Position numbers and translations under genes: made by a program
Notes under the pieces: generated by a model
Told to the model about the DNA's origin: nothing
Databases searched by the model: none
What the model saw: only the letters and a program-made list of their open reading frames with translations
Shown here: piece after piece, positions 46,465-54,313 of the stretch
How positions within the stretch are numbered: position 1 is the first letter of the stretch
Layout of the letters: each line of letters starts with the position of its first letter
From: Cardiobacterium hominis
GTDB taxonomy: Bacteria > Pseudomonadota > Gammaproteobacteria > Cardiobacteriales > Cardiobacteriaceae
Length of the DNA stretch: 64,000 bases
NCBI RefSeq assembly: GCF_900637305.1
Contig: NZ_LR134365.1
Coordinates: 2,596,501-2,660,500, forward strand
Direction: 5' to 3'

Positions 46465-46743
46465 ATGAAAGAGTTAACTATTAATGAAGTGAAAAAAGTA
46501 TCTGGTGCAAGAGGCTTTGATTCAGGAGATTTTTCTACTATTACTGGAATGGCAGGCGCCGCTTTTGGTAATAAAGTTTTTCCTGCTTGGAGATTTGCAG
46601 GTCCTTTTTGGCCAGGTTTAGCAGCTTGGGCTTTTGTACGTTTTGTTGCTGAGCCACAAATAAATATGACAAAACAAGATGTACAGAACTTAGGACAAAA
46701 CTATATTGACCGTGTTAATCGTGGTGAATACGTTCCTGACTGA
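46465..46743 (+). CDS. Class II microcin (bacteriocin) precursor
   Basis: 92 residues with GGAG before ATG 46465. The leader MKELTINEVKKVSGA is a double-glycine-type microcin leader: the pattern M(K/R)ELTxxEVxxVSG-A matches those of colicin V and microcin L, the latter also ending in GA. Cleavage after residue 15 gives a 77-residue product rich in Gly, Ala and aromatic residues (ITGMAGAAFGNKVFPAWRFA, GPFWPGLAAWAFVRF) with a polar tail (QDVQNLGQNYIDRVNRGEYV). There is no Ser/Gly-rich siderophore-attachment tail and no Cys pair, so it is neither a siderophore microcin nor disulfide-bridged. Downstream exporter genes (HlyD, C39-ABC, TolC) complete a colicin-V-type locus. Target receptor is unknown. 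Confidence 0.8.
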   Translation: MKELTINEVKKVSGARGFDSGDFSTITGMAGAAFGNKVFPAWRFAGPFWPGLAAWAFVRFVAEPQINMTKQDVQNLGQNYIDRVNRGEYVPD

Positions 46744-46754
46744 TATTTGTTATG

Positions 46755-46778
46755 GAGCCATCTTTTACTAGATGGCTC
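46755..46778 (+). terminator. Hairpin after the microcin gene
   Basis: GAGCCATC (46755-46762) and GATGGCTC (46771-46778) around an 8-base loop. It lacks a strong T-run, so it may be a partial terminator or mRNA-stabilising element between microcin and immunity genes. Confidence 0.55.
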
Positions 46779-46805
46779 TAATACTTAATAGTAAGTATAG
46801 AATTA

Positions 46806-46985
46806 ATGATGAGAAAATATAGCTTTATATCTTTGGTTGTTCTTTATGCCATAATACTATTTGGACTAAATTATATTATAAGAATTTTCCAAATTCAGGA
46901 ACCATATCATACTATTATTATGATTATGGGGTTTGTCTTGATTGGTTTACTTAATGTTGTCTTTGGCAAATTCTTCCCCAAATAA
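46806..46985 (+). CDS. Small two-helix membrane protein, microcin immunity candidate
   Basis: 59 residues: MMRKYSFISLVVLYAIILFG then LNYIIRIFQIQEPYH then TIIMIMGFVLIGLLNVVFGK and FFPK. There are two clear membrane helices joined by a short polar loop, with positive ends. Class II microcin immunity proteins are typically small inner-membrane proteins encoded next to the precursor, and this gene is 62 bp downstream of it. The sequence is strongly AT-rich like the precursor. No recognisable family; the role is inferred from size, topology and position. The Shine-Dalgarno is weak. Confidence 0.6.
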   Translation: MMRKYSFISLVVLYAIILFGLNYIIRIFQIQEPYHTIIMIMGFVLIGLLNVVFGKFFPK

Positions 46986-47000
46986 TATAGACGCAGTTAT

Positions 47001-47417
47001 ATGCTCCTATTCCGCAAGGAAGCGCTTGAAGCGCAGCAAGTTTCCGCGTTAGGGCGGATTTTGCTGTTTACGCCGCGCATTGCTGACGTCTTAATCGCGC
47101 TGGTGTTGTTATTTACGTTTTTATTGCTGCTATTCGTGATTTTCGGCAGTTATACGCGCAAGGCGACGGTCTATGGCGAGCTGGTGCCGGTGTCCGGTGT
47201 GATCAAGGTGTATCCGCCGCAAGGCGGGCGCATCGAGGCAGTCGAGGTGCAAAGCGGTGCGCGGGTGGCGAAGGGTGCGGTGTTGGTGCGCATCAACAGT
47301 GCGGTGGATACGGCGGGCGGCGATACGCAGGCGCGGGTGCTGGCCGCCTTGCAGGCGCAGCACTTGGTAAACAAACTTGCCTCTATATATCTGAATATAG
47401 AGGCAACATTTAATTAA
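47001..47417 (+). pseudogene. Truncated 5' copy of the HlyD/CvaA-like gene
   Basis: Residues 1-121 repeat the N-terminus of the full-length adaptor at 47790 almost exactly (membrane helix, YTRKATVYGELVPVSGVIKV, YPPQGGRIEAVEVQSGARVA). At 47362 the match stops and a short unrelated tail (LVNKLASIYLNIEATFN) ends the frame. The 362-bp repeat (47001-47362 and 47790-48151) brackets the 120-aa membrane protein gene. A truncated product could be made but would lack the periplasmic coiled coil, so it should be non-functional. Confidence 0.85.
47377..47406 (+). terminator. Perfect 12-bp hairpin between the HlyD fragment and the 120-aa gene
   Basis: TTGCCTCTATAT (47377-47388), loop ATCTGA, ATATAGAGGCAA (47395-47406). 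It lies in the unique DNA at the repeat boundary. Only a weak T-run follows, so it may be a terminator or a structural feature of the inserted segment. Confidence 0.55.
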
Positions 47418-47423
47418 GAAATC

Positions 47424-47786
47424 ATGAGCTCAAATAAAAGAATATTTATAATCAATGCAATAAATATACTTTTTATTGCATTAGCCTTTGTGTCCAAGGA
47501 TCACCTATATAACAACTATATAGGTAACAATTCTTTCATAAATTACGCTTTTATATTATTAACTATAATAATTAGCATAGCACTTACTATTTCAACTAAT
47601 TTAGCAACTCTTACTGATAAGTATAGAAGACTTAACATTAGAAAATACTGCATTTATAATGCCATATTTCTTCCTATATTAGCTCTTATTTTCTTTCTTA
47701 CTAGAGATTTTTTCCTAATAATTTATATTATGCTGCTTTTTAATGCAATTGTGTCCGCAAAATTTCTTTATCAAATTTATAATTAA
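47424..47786 (+). CDS. AT-rich polytopic membrane protein, second immunity candidate
   Basis: 120 residues with four membrane helices (IFIINAINILFIALAFVS, FINYAFILLTIIISIALTIS, YCIYNAIFLPILALIFFL, FFLIIYIMLLFNAIVSAKFL). It is extremely AT-rich compared with the HlyD sequence on both sides. It lies between the two copies of the HlyD 5' repeat and ends three bases before the full-length HlyD start, so it was probably inserted into the exporter operon. In microcin loci such genes are usually immunity proteins; here that is inferred from position and topology. No family recognised. Confidence 0.65.
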   Translation: MSSNKRIFIINAINILFIALAFVSKDHLYNNYIGNNSFINYAFILLTIIISIALTISTNLATLTDKYRRLNIRKYCIYNAIFLPILALIFFLTRDFFLIIYIMLLFNAIVSAKFLYQIYN

Positions 47787-47789
47787 GAT

Positions 47790-49052
47790 ATGTCCCTATT
47801 CCGCAAGGAAGCGCTTGAAGCGCAGCAGGTTTCCGCATTAGGGCGGATTTTGCTGTTTACGCCGCGCATTGCTGACGTCTTAATTGCGCTGGTGTTGTTG
47901 TTTACGTTTTTATTAGTGCTGTTCGTGATTTTCGGCAGCTATACGCGCAAGGCGACGGTCTATGGCGAACTGGTGCCAGTGTCCGGTGTGATCAAGGTGT
48001 ATCCGCCGCAAGGCGGGCGCATCGAGGCAGTCGAGGTGCAAAGCGGTGCGCGGGTGGCGAAGGGCGCGGTATTGGCGCGCATCAACAGCGCAGTGGATAC
48101 GGCGGGCGGCGATACGCAGGCGCGGGTGCTGGCCGCCTTGCAGGCGCAGCATGATGCCTTGCAGGAGAATCTCGGCCGCAATGCCCGCGCGCAAAAGGAG
48201 TATGCGGCGCAGATGACGGGGCGGCGCGAGGCGCTGGCCACGCAGGCGCAGATGCTGGCAGGGCAGGAGAAGCTGCTCGCCAGCCGGCAAGGATTGGCGG
48301 CGAAGAATGAGGTGCGCTACAAACGGCTGATGCAGCAGGATTATGTGGCGCGCGAGTCGTATGAGGAACGGGTGCAGGAGCGTTTGTCGCTGGATGTGCA
48401 GTTGCAGCAGGCAAAGCGGGAGCGGCAGTCGGTGGCGCAGCAGTTGTTGTCGCTGGATAACGAGCGCTCGCAGCAGTTGGATAGTTTCAGCCGCGAAGCG
48501 CATGAGTTGTCGCGGCAGTTGGCGCAGGTGGAAGCACAGATAGCCGAGACAGAATCGCGGCAGGCGGTATTGCTGCGCGCGCCGCAGGACGGGGTGGTGT
48601 CTGCCCTGTTTGTTGAGGCGGGGCAGCAGGCGGCGGTGAATCAGCCGCTGCTGGCTCTGGTGCCGGAGGATGCCCGCTATGAAGCGGATTTGTATGCCCT
48701 CAGCCACAATATGGGCTTCGTCCACCCCGGGCAGACGGTGTATGTGCGCTATGGCGCGTATCCGTATCAGAAGTTCGGGCAATATGCCGCGACGGTGCGG
48801 GATGTGGCGAAGACGGCATCCCCGCTCAATGAGTTGACGGATACGGTTTTCCCTGCCTTGCAGGGGCAGTCGGTGTACCGCATCCGCGCCGATTTGGCGC
48901 AGGATTTTGTTCTCGCGTATGGCGAGAAGCAGCCGTTGATGGCCGGAATGCAGTTTGAGGCGGACATCGTGCAGGAGAAGCGGCGAATTTTTGAATGGAT
49001 GGTGGAGCCGCTGTTTTCTATTCGCGAGAAGTGGGGCGCTCATGCTGAATAA
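47790..49052 (+). CDS. HlyD/CvaA-family periplasmic adaptor of the microcin exporter
   Basis: 420 residues. A single membrane helix near the N-terminus (IADVLIALVLLFTFLLVLFV), then a biotinyl-lipoyl half (GELVPVSGVIKVYPPQGGRI), a long coiled-coil hairpin (about 125-245: EYAAQMTGRREALATQAQML, QQAKRERQSVAQQLLSLDNE), the second lipoyl half (VLLRAPQDGVVSALFVEAGQ) and the beta-barrel domain. It bridges the inner-membrane ABC exporter to TolC. The C-terminal YEADIVQEKRRIFEWMVEPL-like end (here FEADIVQEKRRIFEWMVEPL) is CvaA-like. Its stop overlaps the start of the ABC gene (49042-49052). Confidence 0.93.
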   Translation: MSLFRKEALEAQQVSALGRILLFTPRIADVLIALVLLFTFLLVLFVIFGSYTRKATVYGELVPVSGVIKVYPPQGGRIEAVEVQSGARVAKGAVLARINSAVDTAGGDTQARVLAALQAQHDALQENLGRNARAQKEYAAQMTGRREALATQAQMLAGQEKLLASRQGLAAKNEVRYKRLMQQDYVARESYEERVQERLSLDVQLQQAKRERQSVAQQLLSLDNERSQQLDSFSREAHELSRQLAQVEAQIAETESRQAVLLRAPQDGVVSALFVEAGQQAAVNQPLLALVPEDARYEADLYALSHNMGFVHPGQTVYVRYGAYPYQKFGQYAATVRDVAKTASPLNELTDTVFPALQGQSVYRIRADLAQDFVLAYGEKQPLMAGMQFEADIVQEKRRIFEWMVEPLFSIREKWGAHAE

Positions 49053-51174
49053 GCTGAAACTGGGCTTCGGGCGCAAGCTGCCGCTGCTGTTGCAGAATGA
49101 AGCGGCGGAATGCGGCCTCGCCTGCCTCGGCATGGTGAGCGGTTTTTACGGACACCGCTTCGATATGCTCACGCTGCGCCGCCGCTTCGCCACGACGCTG
49201 AAAGGCGCGACGCTGGAGCAGTTGATGGATATGGCAGGCCGTCTGCAACTGGCAAGCCGCCCGCTGCGTCTGGATTTGCACGAGCTGCGCGAGTTGCGCC
49301 TGCCCTGTGTGCTGCACTGGAATTTGAACCATTTTGTCGTGCTGCAAGCGGTCGGGCGGCAGCATATTGTGATTGTTGACCCCGCCAGCGGGCGGCGCAA
49401 GGTGCCGCTGGCCGAGGTGTCACGCGCCTTCAGCGGTATTGCCCTGGAATTGTGGCCGCTGGCGGATTTTGAGGAGAAGGACGAGGCGCGCCCCGTGCCG
49501 CTGAAGAAGCTGGTCGGACATTTGCAGGGGCTGTGGCCTGCTGTCGTCAAAATCTTGCTGCTGGCGCTGTGCATCGAGGTGTTTACCCTGCTCTCGCCGC
49601 TGTATTTGCAGTGGGTGCTGGATCAGGTGGTGGTGTCTGCTGACCGCGATTTGCTGACCACGCTCGCCATCGGTTTTGCGCTAGTCGCCATTCTGCGCGT
49701 CCTCACCACGGCGTTGCGCGGTTATTTGTTGATGTATGTGTCGTCGCTCGCCAGTGTGCAGTGGCAGAGCAATGTGTTTGCCCATCTGCTGCGCCTGCCG
49801 ACGGCGTATTTCGAGAAGCGGCATATCGGCGACGTGGTGTCGCGTTTTCATGCGGTGGACAGCATTCAGCAAACGCTGTCGTCGTCGTTTTTCAGCACGG
49901 TGCTGGACGGCATCATGGGCATCGCCGTGCTGGTGATGATGATGCTGTACAGCTGGCAGTTATCGCTGCTCTCTTTTTTGCTGGTGTTCCTGTACCTGTT
50001 GCTGCGGGTGCTGTGGTACAGCCCGCTGCGCGCCACCACGGAGGAAGGGATTATTCATGCGGCGGCGCATGACAGCAATTTTCTGGAGACCATTCGCGGT
50101 ATCAAGACTATCAAGCTGTTCAACAGCCAGCAGCAGCGGATGTCGCTGTGGCAAAGCCTGCTCGCCGATAAAGTGAACGCCGGGCTGCGCGTCAGCAAGT
50201 TGCAGCTTTTTTACGGCCTGGGGAGCGGACTGTTATCTGCGCTGGGTTCTATCCTGATGGTCTTCCTCGGCGCGCGCATGATTCTCGCCGGACAGTTCAC
50301 CGTGGGTGCATTGATGGCCTTCATGTCGTATCAGGGGATGCTGGATTCTCGCATTACCCAGTTAATCAACAACTACTTCACCCTGAAGATGCTGCGCATC
50401 CAGACTTCCCGCCTGGGCGATATTGTGATGAGCAAGGCGGAACCCGTCGTTACTGAAATCGTCCCCACCACCCGCCAGCCGATGCGTATCCGCATTGAGC
50501 ATTTGCGTTTCCGTTACAGCGAATATGAGCCGTATGTGCTGGATGATGTGTCTTTTACGATTAACACGGGCGAATCGGTGGCAATCGTTGGGGCGTCCGG
50601 CTGCGGCAAAACGACGCTGCTTAATGTATTGCTCGGCAATCTCGCCGCCGAATCAGGCGAGGTTTATCTGGATGAGCGGAAATGCAGCATGGAAGACATG
50701 ATTGCCGCGCGCAACCGCATGGGCATTGTGATGCAGGATGATGTCCTCTTTGCCGGCTCGATTAGCGACAATATTGCATTCTTCGCCACGCCAGCCGATC
50801 AGGAGAAAGTGGTGATGAGTGCCAGACTGGCTGCCATCCATGATGAAATCGAAGCGATGCCGATGGGGTATCACACACTGGTAGGCGACATGGGCACGGT
50901 CTTTTCCGGCGGGCAGAAGCAGCGCATCCTGCTTGCCCGCGCGCTCTACCGCGAGCCGGACGTGCTCTTTCTCGACGAAGCGACCAGCCATCTCGATATT
51001 GCCCGCGAAAATGCCGTCAATCAGGCGGTGCGCGCCCTGCCGGTGACCCGCGTGATTATTGCGCACCGCATGGAAACCATCTTGAGCACCGAGCGGGTTA
51101 TCGTGCTGGAACAGGGGAAAATAAAAATGGACATGAGCCGCGATGATTTTCTGCACATGAGGATGCCGTCTTGA
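49042..51174 (+). CDS. Microcin ABC exporter with N-terminal C39 peptidase (CvaB-type)
   Basis: 710 residues from ATG 49042, overlapping the HlyD stop. It processes and exports double-glycine peptides. The C39 peptidase domain is catalytically complete: Gln18, Cys24 (NEAAECGLACLGM), His97 (LNHFVVLQ) and Asp113 (VDPASG). A six-helix exporter domain follows (about 155-440), then the ATPase: Walker A GASGCGKTT (517-525), signature SGGQKQR from 622, Walker B with Asp645-Glu646 (VLFLDEATSHLD). The intact Cys distinguishes it from HlyB-type transporters, whose C39-like domain is dead, so it fits the VSG-A leader of the peptide at 46465. It is not an obvious exporter for the giant RTX proteins. Confidence 0.95.
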   Translation: MLNKLKLGFGRKLPLLLQNEAAECGLACLGMVSGFYGHRFDMLTLRRRFATTLKGATLEQLMDMAGRLQLASRPLRLDLHELRELRLPCVLHWNLNHFVVLQAVGRQHIVIVDPASGRRKVPLAEVSRAFSGIALELWPLADFEEKDEARPVPLKKLVGHLQGLWPAVVKILLLALCIEVFTLLSPLYLQWVLDQVVVSADRDLLTTLAIGFALVAILRVLTTALRGYLLMYVSSLASVQWQSNVFAHLLRLPTAYFEKRHIGDVVSRFHAVDSIQQTLSSSFFSTVLDGIMGIAVLVMMMLYSWQLSLLSFLLVFLYLLLRVLWYSPLRATTEEGIIHAAAHDSNFLETIRGIKTIKLFNSQQQRMSLWQSLLADKVNAGLRVSKLQLFYGLGSGLLSALGSILMVFLGARMILAGQFTVGALMAFMSYQGMLDSRITQLINNYFTLKMLRIQTSRLGDIVMSKAEPVVTEIVPTTRQPMRIRIEHLRFRYSEYEPYVLDDVSFTINTGESVAIVGASGCGKTTLLNVLLGNLAAESGEVYLDERKCSMEDMIAARNRMGIVMQDDVLFAGSISDNIAFFATPADQEKVVMSARLAAIHDEIEAMPMGYHTLVGDMGTVFSGGQKQRILLARALYREPDVLFLDEATSHLDIARENAVNQAVRALPVTRVIIAHRMETILSTERVIVLEQGKIKMDMSRDDFLHMRMPS

Positions 51175-52592
51175 AATGCCCCCGCCACATCATTCTTGCC
51201 ATCCCGTTTTTCCTCGCCGCCTGCGCACCGGATGATTATCGCGACGACAGCTTTTTGCATGACCCCTTCCGCGTCAAAACCGTGATGCAGGAAACCCTGC
51301 ATGAAACCCCGCGCCTACTGCCGGAGGATTGCCCCGCACCAGACTGGCAGCAACTGGATTTCGCACAAAGCATTGCCACCGGCCTGTGTCATCACCCCGA
51401 AACCCGCGCCGCTTATGCCGCCATCGAAAAACAGGCGGCAGCCTGGGGCGAAACACAAGGCAGCTATTTGCCGACGCTATCCCTGAGTTACCGCAAAGAA
51501 CGCAGTCAGCAGAAAACGGCGGTCAAAAGCGCCACCCCCGCCGCACGAAACCGTCAGTACCCTGACCGCAGCTTGCTGGAATTGCAATGGGTACTCTTCG
51601 ATTTTGGCGAACGTGCGGCAAGAAGCGCGCAAAACCGCAGTCAAATCAAAGCCGCTGCTGCCGCTTACGACCGGCAGTTGCAACAGCGCTACCGCACCAT
51701 TGCCAACCATTACCTCAATCTGGACATCGAACAGCGCCGCATGGAAATTGCCGAACAAAACATGGATGTGACCGCCGAAGGCAAGGCCAGCGCGCAAACC
51801 CTGCACGAAGAAGGCGTCGTGATTGCTGCCGATGTCAGCCAGGCAGAAGTGGAATACGACGCCGCCCGCCTGCAATACCTGCAAGCCGAAAGGGACAGGG
51901 ACAATGCCGCCGCCGCACTCGCCGAAAGCATGGGCTATCCTGCCAATACCGCCCTGCATCATGCGCCATTGCCGGACAACCCCTTTTCTGCCGACACCTT
52001 CGCCAACATCGAGCAGCTTATCGGGGCAGCGATGGATACCCATCCCGATATCAAAGAAGCGAAAGCGGCACTGGAGGCAACGAAAGCCGCCGTGCAAGCG
52101 GTGAAAAAAGCTGGTGCGCCGCAAGTCTTCCTCTACGCCAACACGCAGGATAACGCCCACCTGCGCACAGGTGGCGGCCTTTCCTACCGCGAGCGGGAAA
52201 ACACCATCGGTCTCGGCATCCGCTGGCCGCTGTTCGAGGGCTACAAACGCCACTATCAAGAGAAGGCGCTACTGGCGCAGCAAGAACAGGAAGAAGCAGC
52301 ACTTGCCGCCTTGCAAAGCCGACTGTCACTAGAAATGCGCCAGGCCTATCGCCAACTGACAACCGCCGTCGAAAAACAGGCGATAGCGGAAAAGAGCGCT
52401 GCATCCGCCCAGCTCAATTACCAGACACGGCTGGGACGCTACCGCGCCGGCGTCGGCAGCCTGAATGAACTGTTACAGGCACAACGCTCGCTGAACACCA
52501 TGCGCATCGCCCTGGCCGACGCCACTCGTGAACGGCATCAGGCGGCACTGCAATTGCTGTTCAGCGTCGGCAAGGCGTTTCCTGCCGAATGA
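51171..52592 (+). CDS. TolC-family outer-membrane channel lipoprotein
   Basis: 473 residues starting at TTG 51171, which overlaps the ABC stop (TTGA) and has GAGGA upstream. The signal ends in a lipobox (FFLAAC-AP), so it is lipid-anchored. Two outer-membrane efflux repeats are visible, each with long helices (IATGLCHHPETRAAYAAIEK, QAEVEYDAARLQYLQAERDR; AAMDTHPDIKEAKAALEATK, ALQSRLSLEMRQAYRQLTTA and VGSLNELLQAQRSLN near the end). It completes the tripartite exporter with the HlyD and C39-ABC proteins. A dedicated TolC within a microcin operon is unusual for enterobacterial systems, which use the housekeeping TolC. Confidence 0.92.
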   Translation: MKCPRHIILAIPFFLAACAPDDYRDDSFLHDPFRVKTVMQETLHETPRLLPEDCPAPDWQQLDFAQSIATGLCHHPETRAAYAAIEKQAAAWGETQGSYLPTLSLSYRKERSQQKTAVKSATPAARNRQYPDRSLLELQWVLFDFGERAARSAQNRSQIKAAAAAYDRQLQQRYRTIANHYLNLDIEQRRMEIAEQNMDVTAEGKASAQTLHEEGVVIAADVSQAEVEYDAARLQYLQAERDRDNAAAALAESMGYPANTALHHAPLPDNPFSADTFANIEQLIGAAMDTHPDIKEAKAALEATKAAVQAVKKAGAPQVFLYANTQDNAHLRTGGGLSYRERENTIGLGIRWPLFEGYKRHYQEKALLAQQEQEEAALAALQSRLSLEMRQAYRQLTTAVEKQAIAEKSAASAQLNYQTRLGRYRAGVGSLNELLQAQRSLNTMRIALADATRERHQAALQLLFSVGKAFPAE

Positions 52593-52599
52593 GAGGGCG

Positions 52600-52690
52600 A
52601 TTAACCCCGCTTGGTAACTGCCACGAATCCAAGTTTTACCCCGCTTGGAGAGCCCAGTAATGACGCCGCTTGGCGGCCGCCCTGCCCTTT
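52600..52690 (-). repeat. Inverted units of the CAAGCGG dispersed repeat
   Basis: Three copies of the CCGCTTGG form (reverse complement CCAAGCGG) lie between the TolC stop and the terminator, with an irregular spacing of about 30 bp. Confidence 0.7.
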
Positions 52691-52764
52691 TCAATAAATC
52701 GCACGACTATCCTGCCTAGTAGATTCAGTGTTTGCGTCGCTTACCGCATCCAAAGACAACCATA

Positions 52765-52793
52765 AAAAAACGGCGGAATAACCGCCGTTTTTT
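52765..52793. terminator. Bidirectional terminator between the tolC-like gene and the kinase gene
   Basis: AAAAAACGGCGG (52765-52776), loop AATAA, CCGCCGTTTTTT (52782-52793). Confidence 0.92.
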
Positions 52794-52805
52794 GCCGAGA
52801 CCATT

Positions 52806-53192
52806 TCATTTCCAGTCATCGTCATCATCTTCATCGTCACGCAGGCGGTAGATTTTTTCGGCGAATTTGTGTTTGCGCGCGAGTCGCAGCAGGTGGATGC
52901 AGGCGGCGGATTTTTGGTTGGTGTTGGAGTTGATGATGAGGATGTGTTCGTGCGGGTTGGCGCGGCCGCGTTCGCAGGCTTCCTGCATCATGGCGAGGCC
53001 TTTTCGTTGTGCGGCGTCCACCGCTGGGCCGGAGAAACGGTATTCGCCGTTTTCGTCGGTCAGGAGCAGGTCGTTTTCGATGTGGACGATGTGCGCGTCC
53101 GGGTATTGTTTTTGGAAGGCGGCGATTTGTGCGTGGGCGAAGGTGGTTTTGCCCGATCCTTGGTGGCCGCGCAGGAGGATGAATTGTTGCAT
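52806..53192 (-). CDS. Small P-loop kinase-like ATPase (AAA_33/zeta-toxin-like fold)
   Basis: 128 residues from ATG 53192 (AAGGA just upstream; the alternative ATG at 53210 has none). Walker A GHQGSGKTTFA near residue 9, IVHIENDLLLTDENGEYRF with an acidic substrate loop, and an HILIINSNTNQKSA strand suggest a small nucleotide/polynucleotide or peptidoglycan-sugar kinase of the AAA_33 type. It ends in an acidic tail (RLRDDEDDDDDWK). It follows an 18-35 bp gap after a 52-aa gene on the same strand and lacks the antitoxin partner expected for a true zeta toxin. Substrate unknown. Confidence 0.75.
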   Translation of the reverse strand: MQQFILLRGHQGSGKTTFAHAQIAAFQKQYPDAHIVHIENDLLLTDENGEYRFSGPAVDAAQRKGLAMMQEACERGRANPHEHILIINSNTNQKSAACIHLLRLARKHKFAEKIYRLRDDEDDDDDWK

Positions 53193-53227
53193 GGGGTTTC
53201 CTTTTGTCATGTTGGTGTTTTTGTTGT

Positions 53228-53386
53228 TCAGTCCGTCGCCGAGGCGATGATGCCGGTGTAGCGGCCATTGTGCGGGCTATACACGGTCCAGAAGTGGACG
53301 CCGCCGCAGCGATGGTAGTCGCGGATAGCGGCGGCAATGGCAGGGTTTTTCTCGATGATTAGGCCGGTTGGCGGCAGGGTTTTCAT
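53228..53386 (-). CDS. Short hypothetical protein upstream of the kinase gene
   Basis: 52 residues: MKTLPPTGLIIEKNPAIAAA, IRDYHRCGGVHFWTVYSPHN, GRYTGIIASATD. A compact sequence with Cys/His and aromatic residues and normal codon use, on the same strand and just upstream of the kinase gene, so probably co-transcribed. The start context has no strong Shine-Dalgarno. I do not recognise the family. Confidence 0.45.
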   Translation of the reverse strand: MKTLPPTGLIIEKNPAIAAAIRDYHRCGGVHFWTVYSPHNGRYTGIIASATD

Positions 53387-53419
53387 GGCTGTCGGGTGAT
53401 AGGGGTTTTGTTTGATGGG

Positions 53420-53552
53420 GTCAAGCGCCCAGGTTTTTTCCCGCTTGGCGGAGTCGCCCAGCGTTTCTTTTCTGTCATTGCGTTACAGGTCAGCGGGGAA
53501 GGGATGCTGCGTTGCGCGCAAAGCCTGTGTTTATCCCGCTTGGCGGGCTGAA
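53420..53552 (-). repeat. Two inverted units of the CAAGCGG dispersed repeat
   Basis: CCCGCTTGGCGG near 53440 and ATCCCGCTTGGCGGGCTG near 53532, the latter a few bases after the stop of the gene that ends at 53558. Confidence 0.65.
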
Positions 53553-53557
53553 CGGTT

Positions 53558-54313
53558 TTAGGTTTGCGCGGGGGTGTCGATGCTGCCGGTCATCCAGTAG
53601 AGTCCGCTGATGATGTTGCCCGCTTGCGGCGGCGTGGTGAAGGCTTTTGCCGGATAGACGGCTTCGATTTCCATGCCGTAGGTGGCGAGGCGGCACCAGT
53701 AGTAGGTTTGGCCGGTGAGGGCGTTGGTTTTGCAGGCGGTCGCGAGGACGGTGCCATTGATCATGGCGGTCGGGCGCGGCAGGCCGCTGTTGGTGAACAT
53801 GCCGGTGGGGATGACAGCGTTCGCGGCGATGCTGCCTTCGCCGGTTTGCGTCGCGGTGTAGGCGGCGGTATCAGCGTAGGTGCTGATGTCGTCGTCAGCG
53901 ATGGCGATGAGGCGCGCGGTCGTGGTTTTACCGGGCAGTTTGCGCGGCAGCAGCTGGCCGTTCGGGACGGAGATGATGAGCGGGTAGTCGCCGTCGCTGC
54001 ATTCGTCGCCGTCGAAGGTGCGGCCATTCAGCCACAGGTGGATTTCCGCCGTGCCGTCGTCTTCAACGCGCGAGAGGCCCTGAATGGCGACGTGTTGCAC
54101 GGTCGTGGCGTGGTAGGCGGGTTCGACGGCGCGGATGTTGCCGTGTTTGTCGGTATTGAGCCACAGTTGCGCGCCGCTTTCGTCGTCGTAGCGGTGGTAT
54201 TCCATGGTTTTGCCTTCGTATGTGGCACTGATGTGGTCAATGCAGCGGTGGATGAGGTGTTCGAAGGCGTCGTCGTTTTGGCTGTCGAAGCCGATGGCGC
54301 TGTAATGGCTCAT
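53558..54313 (-). CDS. Hypothetical cytoplasmic protein (251 aa)
   Basis: Starts at ATG 54313 (MSHYSAIGFDSQNDDAFEHL) with GGAAACCC upstream, the same leader string as the kinase gene. No signal peptide or membrane helix. An N-terminal FEHLIHRCIDHISATYEG, a central beta-rich region (TAEIHLWLNGRTFDGDECSD, GDYPLIISVPNGQLLP) and YYWCRLATYGMEIEAVYP near the end show no motif I can name. It could be an immunity or phage-type protein, but nothing nearby supports that. Confidence 0.6.
   Translation of the reverse strand: MSHYSAIGFDSQNDDAFEHLIHRCIDHISATYEGKTMEYHRYDDESGAQLWLNTDKHGNIRAVEPAYHATTVQHVAIQGLSRVEDDGTAEIHLWLNGRTFDGDECSDGDYPLIISVPNGQLLPRKLPGKTTTARLIAIADDDISTYADTAAYTATQTGEGSIAANAVIPTGMFTNSGLPRPTAMINGTVLATACKTNALTGQTYYWCRLATYGMEIEAVYPAKAFTTPPQAGNIISGLYWMTGSIDTPAQT

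Noticed and set aside
49236-49247. Neisseria uptake sequence in the ABC exporter gene (AGGCCGTCTGCA)
   Set aside because: One mismatch to AG-DUS in a GC-rich coding context where the string encodes normal residues; likely chance.
49042-52592. Exporter of the giant RTX proteins
   Set aside because: The transporter has a catalytically complete C39 peptidase and follows a VSG-A leader peptide, so it belongs to the microcin. RTX exporters have a C39-like domain without the Cys. A dual role is not excluded but not supported.
52806-53192. Zeta-type toxin
   Set aside because: Has a P-loop kinase start but is short and lacks an epsilon-like antitoxin neighbour, so only a generic small kinase is called.
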